Assembly: GCA_021797555.1 (NCBI GenBank)
Contig: JAJZZM010000020.1
Location: 124,001 to 188,000, forward strand
From: Thermoplasmata archaeon
GTDB lineage: Archaea; Thermoplasmatota; Thermoplasmata; Thermoplasmatales; Thermoplasmataceae
DNA: 64,000 bases
Direction: 5' to 3'
The position numbers and the translations under genes were made by a program. Below are positions 57,545 to 64,000 of this stretch, piece by piece (positions within the stretch are counted from its first letter, which is position 1; each line of letters begins with the position of its first letter). A model generated the notes under the pieces. That model was not told the origin of the DNA. It ran no database searches and was given only the letters and a program-made list of their open reading frames with translations.

Positions 57545-58909
57545 ATGAAAGAATATGATGTTATAACTATTGGTGCAGGTGGTGCAGCCTATCCTGCGGC
57601 CTTTAAATTAAAGAAATCGGGTTACAGTGTTTTAATGATAGATGAAAAAGGCATTATGTCAGGAAATTGTTTATCAGAGGGCTGTGTCCCATCAAAAACA
57701 ATTATAGAAACAGTGCATAATTATAGAAGAATCAGTGATTTTTATAAATTTAAAATAGATTATAATGATATTATAAAAAGGAAGGATAAAGTTCAGGAGA
57801 TAAGGTATAAAAACCATGCAAAGGAAATGAGGGATGCAGATTTAGAATTATTAAAGGGGACAGCATCCATAATAGATAGAAATACCGTAGAGGTAAATAT
57901 AAATAATGATACAGGGAAAAGAGAAAAAATTGGTTTTAAATATTTGATAATAGGCTCTGGTGCAGTTACATCTGTGCCTAAAATAGATGGCCATGAGTAC
58001 TGCATTACCAGCAAAGATTTATATGATTATAAAAATTCAATAAATAAATTGCCGGAATCAATAGCAATTATTGGTGCGGGCTATATTGGTGTTGAAACTG
58101 CATCGTTTTTATCTATTCTCGGTGTAAGGGTGGAATTAATAGAAAGGGAAGATAGAATATTAACAGATATGGATACAGAGGCCGTAAATAAATTACTGCC
58201 ATTGCTGCCAGAAATGAAGGTTCATTTAAATAATAATGTAACCTCAGTAGAAAAACATGGTGATAAATTTAAGGTAAATATAATAGACAACAATAATAAA
58301 AATGACAATATAGTTGCTGATACTGTTTTAATGGCAACAGGAAGAATACCATTAATACCTGAGGGTGTTAGGGAATTAGGGATAGAATATGATAGAAAAG
58401 GAATAAAGGTAAACTCAGGAATGCAGACTAATATTGAAAATATATACGCAACAGGCGATGTTAATGGCATTGCACCGTTGTTCCATGCTGCAAGAAGGCA
58501 ATCCATAGTTGCAGCAAATAATATAATAAATAACAAATTGGCTGACTATTTTAATCCATTGGCGGTGCCATTTACATTATTTACCATACCACAGATGGCA
58601 TTTACTGGCCTATTGCCTGACGAATTAAACAAAAAAGGCATAAAATATGTAAGAACAACGTATTATATGAAAAATGATACACTTGCAGAGGCATTTAACG
58701 AAATGTATGGTGAAATAAATCTATTTTTTGATGAAAATTCAATGACAATTTTAGGAGGATATGTAATAGGCAATGATGCTGGAAATATAATAAATGAAAT
58801 AGCACTTGGCGTACAGAAAGGCTTAACTGCAAGGGATTTTGCGGAAGTATCACACCAGCACCCGATGACATTTGAGGGCATAGATGAAGCGGCAAGGAAG
58901 TTATATTAA
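57545..58909 (+). CDS. lpd: Dihydrolipoamide dehydrogenase
   Basis: A flavoprotein disulfide reductase (454 residues) that reoxidises dihydrolipoyl groups with NAD. FAD-binding GAGGAAYPAAF is at the N-terminus, the redox-active disulfide is CLSEGCVPSK (CxxxxC near 43-48), the NAD-binding segment is IAIIGAGYIGVETASF, and the C-terminal catalytic His/Glu is in HQHPMTFEGIDEA. The Gly-rich first motif reads GAGGA rather than the common GxGxxG with P. With gcvH after 57 nt, it probably serves the glycine cleavage system. The gene follows the gcvH relic. Confidence 0.93.
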   Translation: MKEYDVITIGAGGAAYPAAFKLKKSGYSVLMIDEKGIMSGNCLSEGCVPSKTIIETVHNYRRISDFYKFKIDYNDIIKRKDKVQEIRYKNHAKEMRDADLELLKGTASIIDRNTVEVNINNDTGKREKIGFKYLIIGSGAVTSVPKIDGHEYCITSKDLYDYKNSINKLPESIAIIGAGYIGVETASFLSILGVRVELIEREDRILTDMDTEAVNKLLPLLPEMKVHLNNNVTSVEKHGDKFKVNIIDNNNKNDNIVADTVLMATGRIPLIPEGVRELGIEYDRKGIKVNSGMQTNIENIYATGDVNGIAPLFHAARRQSIVAANNIINNKLADYFNPLAVPFTLFTIPQMAFTGLLPDELNKKGIKYVRTTYYMKNDTLAEAFNEMYGEINLFFDENSMTILGGYVIGNDAGNIINEIALGVQKGLTARDFAEVSHQHPMTFEGIDEAARKLY

Positions 58910-58966
58910 TAACAAATTAAAAATTGTAAAACACACTATTTTTATATTAAGTTTTTATATACAGTT

Positions 58967-59341
58967 ATGTCTATAATACCTGAAAATTTAAATTATACGA
59001 AAAGCCACGAATGGTTTATTATAAAGGATAATGTAGCCACAATAGGAATAACAGATTTTGCACAGAATCAATTAACAGATATAGTATATATTGATATGCC
59101 AAAAATAGGCGATACAAAAAAAATTAAGGGCATACTTTTAACAATAGAATCAGTTAAATCAGCCGAGGATGTATATTCTCCGGTAAATGGAAAGGTGGTG
59201 GAAATAAATAATGATTTAAATGAGAAACCTGAACTTGTCAATTCCGACCCATATAAATACTGGTTAGTAAAAATAGAATTAAGCGATAATAATTTTGAAT
59301 CCATGGATTATAAAAAATATAAGGAATATATAGGAGAATAA
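58967..59341 (+). CDS. gcvH: Glycine cleavage system H protein
   Basis: The H protein (124 residues) shuttles the aminomethyl group on a lipoyl arm. YTKSHEWFIIKDNVATIGITDFAQ is typical of the N-terminus, and the lipoylated Lys lies in LTIESVKSAEDVYSPVNG (about residue 65). The C-terminal YWLVKIELSD closes the barrel. TTTATATTA is about 30 nt upstream of the ATG, so a leaderless start is likely. gcvT and gcvP are not in this window. A decayed second copy lies upstream of lpd. Confidence 0.95.
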   Translation: MSIIPENLNYTKSHEWFIIKDNVATIGITDFAQNQLTDIVYIDMPKIGDTKKIKGILLTIESVKSAEDVYSPVNGKVVEINNDLNEKPELVNSDPYKYWLVKIELSDNNFESMDYKKYKEYIGE

Positions 59342-59359
59342 TTTTATAAAAATGATAAC

Positions 59360-59944
59360 ATGGATAGAAAAGATAAATATTACATAAAGGCAAAGAGAGA
59401 AAAATATAGAAGCAGGGCAGCGTTTAAATTAATAGAAATAGAAGAAAAGTATAATATCATAAATAAAAACGATTATGTCCTTGAGTTCGGGGCCTCTCCG
59501 GGTGGCTGGACACAGATTATAAAGGAGTATACAGATATGCCTGTGGTTTCAGTTGATTTAAGTAAAATGGTGCCAATAGACAATGTAATCTTTATTCAGG
59601 GAAATATCAATGATGTATCACTGCATGGTAAAATAAATGAAATAATGGCTTCTAATAATATAAAATTATTTAATGCAATAGTATCAGATGCTATGGTAAA
59701 AACCAGTGACAATGGTGAGAGAGACCATTATCAATCATACCAGCTATGTGAAAACGTAATGGAATTATCAATAGATTTGTTATCTAAAAACGGAAATATG
59801 CTATTAAAGCAATTTCAGGGCGATATGACAGATGAGTTTTTAAATAAATGGAAAAGCAAGTTTGGTTTTTATAAAATAACAAAACCTCATGCCTCAAGGC
59901 CACACAGCAAGGAAATATATATTTTATTTAAAAATAAGCGTTAA
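59360..59944 (+). CDS. rlmE: 23S rRNA (uridine-2'-O-)-methyltransferase, FtsJ/RlmE
   Basis: This SAM methyltransferase (194 residues) has the FtsJ order: YYIKAKREKYRSRAAFKLIEI (catalytic Lys of the K-D-K-E tetrad), VLEFGASPGGWTQII (SAM loop), IVSDAMVKTSDNGERDH (catalytic Asp) and NMLLKQFQGD with Lys, and the final Glu in PHSKEIYILF. It 2'-O-methylates a uridine in the peptidyl-transferase A loop. It starts 18 nt after gcvH and overlaps the convergent gene by 4 nt. Confidence 0.93.
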   Translation: MDRKDKYYIKAKREKYRSRAAFKLIEIEEKYNIINKNDYVLEFGASPGGWTQIIKEYTDMPVVSVDLSKMVPIDNVIFIQGNINDVSLHGKINEIMASNNIKLFNAIVSDAMVKTSDNGERDHYQSYQLCENVMELSIDLLSKNGNMLLKQFQGDMTDEFLNKWKSKFGFYKITKPHASRPHSKEIYILFKNKR

Positions 59945-60552
59945 TCATTAAATGATTCAACAATATCCTTATAAAAGTCATAATCAGATATGCATATTAT
60001 TTTTTTGTTATTATTCTCATTTATTTCTTCTTTCAATTTTTTTATGATATAAGCCACCCTCTCATGGTTTAACTGCTTATAATGCTTTAAATCTGCAATC
60101 CTGTTCCACGAATCAACAAAGTCTTCAGGCGTTTCATTTTCAAATTTTATTTTGCTTATTTTCTTTTTTCTTAATGAATGCCTTAATAAATCTCCAGTTT
60201 TTATGTGCTTTCTGTATATTGTCTGATATGTGTTTTCATCCATGTCCAAACCTATCATTGGTATATCATTTTCCATGGAATATTTTGTTGCCTCTATGTA
60301 TATTGGTGGCGGTGTCATTACCTCCCCGTATTTTAACAGATTAATCCCATATATTATCTCATAATCCGATAAGCTTATTTCAAAAGGGTCCTTGATAAAG
60401 GATTTCATGCCATCAACTTCCTCAGGTGCTATTGTTATTAAAATAATATCCGGCCTTTCATATAATAATTCCTTACGTAATTCATTACCATCACGTACTA
60501 ACCCTTTTATGCCTCCGAATATTAATATATTATTATTAACACGATGCATCAT
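59941..60552 (-). CDS. Conserved protein of unknown function
   Basis: A 203-residue soluble protein without a family I can name. Visible pieces are ILIFGGIKGLV, PDIILITIAPEEVDGMKSFI, EVMTPPPIYIEATKYSMEND, IPMIGLDMDENTYQ, and a Lys-rich C-terminal half with KKLKEEINENNNKK. The layout loosely resembles TraB-like proteins (an alpha/beta domain plus helical tail), but I do not claim this. The start codon overlaps the stop of the upstream HTH gene (ATGA), so they are one operon. The tail overlaps rlmE by 4 nt. Confidence 0.7.
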   Translation of the reverse strand: MMHRVNNNILIFGGIKGLVRDGNELRKELLYERPDIILITIAPEEVDGMKSFIKDPFEISLSDYEIIYGINLLKYGEVMTPPPIYIEATKYSMENDIPMIGLDMDENTYQTIYRKHIKTGDLLRHSLRKKKISKIKFENETPEDFVDSWNRIADLKHYKQLNHERVAYIIKKLKEEINENNNKKIICISDYDFYKDIVESFND

Positions 60553-61481
60553 AGGCGTTTTTCCAGCATTCTTTTGAATTTGTCCCCATCATACATATTT
60601 TTTAACTCTTTTATATTTATAACAGGGCAGCCATATAAATTCTCCTTCTCTGTATTTTCCCTATTTATAATTACCGGGGTATCATCTAATATTTCACTTA
60701 TCTTTTTTATTGATATTATTCTATTAGCATTGCTATTTATATCGGTAAATGCGCCTACAATTAGAAATGATTTTAAATCGTAGGACAACCCATCAAATGG
60801 ATTCCTGCTTATATATTCAGATACGTAGCCAAAATTATTCATTATGTTAAATACCTCCTTTATAAAATCATTTTCAGAGTATTCCTGTTTTATATTAATA
60901 TTATCCCTAGTAATATTTATATTTAGATTTTTACTGACATCACAGTTTAATATTTTTTCAAGTTTAAAATATATATCTATTGTTGCAGAACTGCCTGATT
61001 CATATAATGATACAGATCTCCTTGATACGCCAAGTTTCTGTGATATATAGCCTATAGAGTATTTCTTTTTTTCCCTGATCTCCCGCATCTTTTTCCCATC
61101 TATCTGGACATAAAAGCCCCCTGGTGCAGAGTAGATATAAGGGTCCTGCCCCTTTATATATTCAATAAATGTTTCTAAGGACATTATGGGTACACCATGC
61201 CTGAAATATAATACATAATTCTCAAGTTTTCCATTACCTGCCTTTTCACCTATTATTATGGCTATTGAATCTGTCAGCACACCCATTTTTATTAATGGTG
61301 TAACACTTATTTTACTGAATGTATCAATATTGTATAATACTTTTATTATATATTTTTTCTCATGACTTTTACAGATTAAATCGAAGGTGACCAGTCCATA
61401 TAGATCTGGCTCAGAAACTTTAAACTCATTTTTTTTAAGGAAGTCGTATACCTTTTTTATTAATTCCCTTCTTTCATCCAC
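60549..61481 (-). CDS. Archaeal XRE/Cro-type HTH regulator with nuclease-like N-terminal domain
   Basis: This 310-residue protein matches the archaeal conserved family of putative HTH-type regulators: an N-terminal alpha/beta domain of about 120 residues (VTFDLICKSHEKKYIIKVLYN, a restriction-endonuclease-like fold in the family) followed by a Cro/C1 HTH near residues 130-180 (KKKYSIGYISQKLGVSRRSVSLYESG) and a C-terminal alpha/beta extension. Targets are unknown. It is co-transcribed with the unknown gene downstream by a 4-nt overlap. Confidence 0.85.
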   Translation of the reverse strand: MDERRELIKKVYDFLKKNEFKVSEPDLYGLVTFDLICKSHEKKYIIKVLYNIDTFSKISVTPLIKMGVLTDSIAIIIGEKAGNGKLENYVLYFRHGVPIMSLETFIEYIKGQDPYIYSAPGGFYVQIDGKKMREIREKKKYSIGYISQKLGVSRRSVSLYESGSSATIDIYFKLEKILNCDVSKNLNINITRDNINIKQEYSENDFIKEVFNIMNNFGYVSEYISRNPFDGLSYDLKSFLIVGAFTDINSNANRIISIKKISEILDDTPVIINRENTEKENLYGCPVINIKELKNMYDGDKFKRMLEKRL

Positions 61482-61544
61482 GGAGTAATATCAGTATACA
61501 TATATATATACTTTTATAATATATAACTAATAATATATTTAATA

Positions 61545-62132
61545 TTATATAGTATTTCTCTGAATTTCTGATGACAATTTATGTTTACATACCTTTACCT
61601 CGCATTTATCACATAAAACGTTTATTTTTTCCGGTGAATTTATTATTATTTTATTTATACCTGGAACATTGTTAAGTTCTTTAAATATATAATCGTTTAT
61701 TTTATTGTAAAATATAACCCTTATAAAATTGCCATCACGGTCAGAGTTCATTGAATATATTTCTTTTATATAAGAAGAATACTTCTTTGTAATAGACATA
61801 AACTCCCATAATACCCTGGAAAATGAACCCATGTTTATATAAATAGTAACAATCTCATACCCCATCATTAGAGATACTCTTGACTCATCAGTTATTACTG
61901 AAATATTTTCCATTATTTCCCTTACAACATTATTTTTATTTATGAATTTTATTGTTTCGTATAACGTTCTTCTATTTACATTAATTGCGTTTGCAATACT
62001 GCTTAATGATATTTCTATATTGTTTAAGAAAAACTTATCATTGATAATTGATATCCCATTCTTGTATAGCATTTCTACTATTTTTTTCTTTACAGGATAA
62101 TTCTTAAAATATTCATCAAATATTAACTGCAT
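61545..62132 (-). CDS. Predicted regulator of amino acid metabolism with HTH and ACT-like domain
   Basis: This 195-residue protein follows the COG2061 plan: FDEYFKNYPVKKKIVEMLYK at the N-terminus, the HTH segment SLSSIANAINVNRRTLYETIKFI (about 40-62), then an ACT-like domain with SVSLMMGYEIVTIYINMG and a C-terminal segment NNVPGINKIIINSP. The final CDKCEVKVCKHKL adds a Cys-x2-Cys and a further Cys pair. The ATG at 62132 has TTTATATG about 28 nt upstream, supporting a leaderless start. It is divergent from serA, which makes regulation of serine synthesis probable (inference). Confidence 0.82.
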   Translation of the reverse strand: MQLIFDEYFKNYPVKKKIVEMLYKNGISIINDKFFLNNIEISLSSIANAINVNRRTLYETIKFINKNNVVREIMENISVITDESRVSLMMGYEIVTIYINMGSFSRVLWEFMSITKKYSSYIKEIYSMNSDRDGNFIRVIFYNKINDYIFKELNNVPGINKIIINSPEKINVLCDKCEVKVCKHKLSSEIQRNTI

Positions 62133-62306
62133 GTATATGATAAATTTCAAATCATATAAAAACTTTATATTGTTACTTTTTATACACAACAGTATTTTAA
62201 TAAAAAATACGTATTTTATTTTTATTTTTAAACCATAAATAATTAATAATAATGAATTATATAACGGATAAAGAAATTTTTATAAATAATAATAACATTA
62301 AGTTGC

Positions 62307-63209
62307 ATGGATAGAAAAATATTAATATGTGATCCTGTAGATAATGTTTTAATAGATAAATTAAAAGATAAATTTGATATAGATTATAAACCAGAAATAT
62401 TAAAGGATGAATTATTAAATATTATAAATAAATATAATGTTGTTGTAGTAAGGAGCAGAACAAAAATAAATAAAGAAATCATTGACCGTGGAAAAAATCT
62501 TAAAATTATAGCAAGGGCAGGCATAGGTGTTGATAATATAGATACAGATTATGCTGAGGAAAAGAAAATAAAAATTGTTTATGCCCCGGGTTCATCCACA
62601 GAAAGTGTTGTTGAGATTACCATTGCAATGATGGTAATGGGTGCAAGAAATCTTGTAAAAGGCGTAGAAAACACAAAAGATAACAAGTTTAAAAAATTAA
62701 TGGGCTTTGAACTATCAGGAAAAACATTGGGCATATTAGGATTTGGCAGAATTGGCAAGTCAATAGCAGAAGCGGCAAGAATATTCAATATGAACTTTAT
62801 AGCATATGATCCAATGCCAGTTGAGTATCCTGATTATGTAAAAAAGGTATCTTTAGAAGAATTATTAAAAAATTCAGATTTAATATCAATAAATGTAACG
62901 ATGAGAAAGGATTCACCGTACATATTAAATGATAGGGAATTATCAATGTTAAAGAATAATGTAATAATAGTAAACACATCAAGGGCAAGGGCAATAAACG
63001 GCAGTGATATGTTAAAATATTTAAAAAATGGAAAAATTTCAGCCTTTGTAAGTGATGTATTCTGGGATGAACCGGCAAAGGAAGATTATGAATTGGAAAT
63101 GTTAAAATTGGATAATGTTTTAATAACACCGCATCTGGGTGCACAGACATACGAAGCACAGAAAAGAATAGCAATAATGACTGCTGATAACATCATAAAT
63201 GAGTGGTAA
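62307..63209 (+). CDS. serA: D-3-phosphoglycerate dehydrogenase
   Basis: A D-isomer 2-hydroxyacid dehydrogenase of 300 residues, the first step of phosphorylated serine synthesis. The N-terminal lobe contains VVRSRTKINKEIIDRG and IARAGIGVDNIDTDYA; the NAD-binding GFGRIGKSIAEAARIF lies near residue 145-160; catalytic Arg, Glu and His are in VNTSRARAING, DVFWDEPA and ITPHLGAQT. It lacks the C-terminal ACT/regulatory domains. A TTTTTATAAATA box about 25 nt upstream suggests a leaderless transcript. The aminotransferase gene starts 1 nt after its stop. Confidence 0.9.
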   Translation: MDRKILICDPVDNVLIDKLKDKFDIDYKPEILKDELLNIINKYNVVVVRSRTKINKEIIDRGKNLKIIARAGIGVDNIDTDYAEEKKIKIVYAPGSSTESVVEITIAMMVMGARNLVKGVENTKDNKFKKLMGFELSGKTLGILGFGRIGKSIAEAARIFNMNFIAYDPMPVEYPDYVKKVSLEELLKNSDLISINVTMRKDSPYILNDRELSMLKNNVIIVNTSRARAINGSDMLKYLKNGKISAFVSDVFWDEPAKEDYELEMLKLDNVLITPHLGAQTYEAQKRIAIMTADNIINEW

Positions 63210-63210
63210 A

Positions 63211-64000
63211 ATGTTATTGATCCCGGGTCCTGTGGAAGTACCATTCAGCGTTTCGAATGCAGGTAGCCTTGTAATAAATCATAGGTCAGATGAATTCAGG
63301 AATATTGTAAAAGAAAATCAGGAATTGCTAAATAAATTTTCAGGTGCATTTAAATCAGTTGTTATAACAGGTTCAGGCACATTGGCAGTTGAAACAATGG
63401 TTTTTTCATTAATAAATCAAAAACAGAAGGTTCTATCAATAAGTTACGGCAACTTTGGTGAAAGATTAATAGATTCCATAAAAAGAAAAACAAAAAACAT
63501 TGAATATATAAATTATGATAAATTAAATATAAATAAACTTATTGATGATATAAAGGAGAAAGATTTTGATTTATTATTCCTTGTTCACAATGAAACATCC
63601 AACGGCACTGCAATAAGAGAGTTGAAGGAAATAATAAAAATAGTTAAAAATAAGGGGGCAAAATTATTAATCGACGACGTTTCGGGTTTTGGTGGCTATA
63701 ATATAAGCATGGATGGCATATATGCTATGGTTACTGGAAGCCAGAAAAATATAGCTGCTATTCCCGGTACTGGTGTTATATTTCTTTCAGAGGAGGCGTA
63801 TAATGATTTAATAAATGATGATACTGGCAATGTACCGTTTTATCTTGATTTAAAAACATCGTTAAAATTTTTAAGCAAAAACGAAACGGCATTTACACCA
63901 TCAACGGGGGGTTTCAATTCATTAAATGTTGCATTAAAAATACTGGATAGAGAGGGCTTCAGTAACAGAGTTAAAAGAATAGAAAAATCATCGGAGTTTA
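63211..64000 (+). CDS. Class V aminotransferase, alanine-glyoxylate/serine-pyruvate type (3' end outside the window)
   Basis: The frame from ATG 63211 runs off the window. It begins MLLIPGPVEVPFSVSNAG and continues with VVITGSGTLAVETMVFSL, FLVHNETSNGTA, AKLLIDDVSGFGG (PLP-ring Asp) and MVTGSQKNIAAIPGTG with the probable PLP Lys, then TAFTPSTGGFNSLN. This matches small-molecule class V aminotransferases such as serine-glyoxylate or phosphoserine aminotransferase-like enzymes. Directly after serA, it most likely catalyses the second step of serine synthesis. Confidence 0.88.
   Translation, partial: MLLIPGPVEVPFSVSNAGSLVINHRSDEFRNIVKENQELLNKFSGAFKSVVITGSGTLAVETMVFSLINQKQKVLSISYGNFGERLIDSIKRKTKNIEYINYDKLNINKLIDDIKEKDFDLLFLVHNETSNGTAIRELKEIIKIVKNKGAKLLIDDVSGFGGYNISMDGIYAMVTGSQKNIAAIPGTGVIFLSEEAYNDLINDDTGNVPFYLDLKTSLKFLSKNETAFTPSTGGFNSLNVALKILDREGFSNRVKRIEKSSEF

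Noticed and set aside
59941-60552. Naming this protein TraB
   Set aside because: Only the overall layout is similar; the characteristic GxxH and HE-type motifs are not seen.

Overview
The window is a 64 kb piece of chromosome from a strongly A+T-rich archaeon of the Thermoplasmatales type (Ferroplasma / Picrophilus / Acidiplasma relatives). This rests on the archaeal RNA polymerase A'/A'' split, archaeal-type ribosomal proteins (L19e, L32e, L37e, S4e), the RNase P protein Rnp1, Cbf5/Nop5, initiator tRNA with an A1-U72 pair, and an aerobic respiratory cluster with sulfocyanin and a CoxI-CoxIII fusion. The species cannot be fixed from the sequence alone. Two start modes recur: genes inside operons are preceded by GGTGAT- or GGAGG-like Shine-Dalgarno sites, whereas many first genes have a TATA-like box about 25 nt before the ATG and look leaderless. 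I used this to choose starts, so several genes begin downstream of the longest possible frame.

Layout. 1-3347: 3' end of rpoA1, rpoA2, nusA. 3393-5147: amino-acid permease. 5341-6980: aIF1A, RIO1 kinase and a Dim2-like KH protein. 7023-7097: initiator tRNA-Met, overlapped by hemD of a hemL-hemC-hemD operon. 10012-10656: a His/Cys-rich miniprotein with a PadR-type regulator. 10659-15009: esterase, wyosine-type methyltransferase-fold protein, PsiE-like membrane protein, LSm, L37e and PurF. 31727-15006 (minus): one long ribosomal superoperon, L3 to L15, then SecY, adenylate kinase, an EMC3/Oxa1-like protein, cytidylate kinase, Cbf5 and Nop5. 32051-46694: glucoamylase, a degenerate metallo-beta-lactamase fold protein and a respiratory block: heme O synthase, CoxII, sulfocyanin, a small membrane subunit, the CoxI-III fusion, a Cys-less thioredoxin-like protein, three mini membrane proteins, a 512-residue polytopic protein, a membrane polyferredoxin and heme A synthase. 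46709-56609: Bat-type regulator, MFS transporter, tRNA-Lys, UbiE-like methyltransferase, TIM, tRNA-Gly, VOC protein, a DsrE / small protein / DsrE cassette, and ThrRS. 56600-57480 is a scar of decayed genes: a broken acetyltransferase and a dead gcvH copy that ends in a ThrRS-like tail. 57545-59944: lipoamide dehydrogenase, intact gcvH and RlmE. 59941-64000: two regulators, an unknown protein, serA and a partial class V aminotransferase.

How it works together. Most of the window is information processing, with heme supply (hemL/C/D, ctaA, ctaB) feeding a copper-heme terminal oxidase that probably takes electrons from sulfocyanin. The divergent 512-residue membrane protein and polyferredoxin look like a second membrane redox module beside it, and are the best candidates for a poorly described system. 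Other notable observations are a 194-nt out-of-frame overlap between cbf5 and nop5, a minisatellite-encoded acidic tail on ribosomal protein L24, a perfect 19-bp palindrome in the DsrE cassette whose first 14 nt recur before the MFS gene, and the gcvH/thrS chimeric relic.
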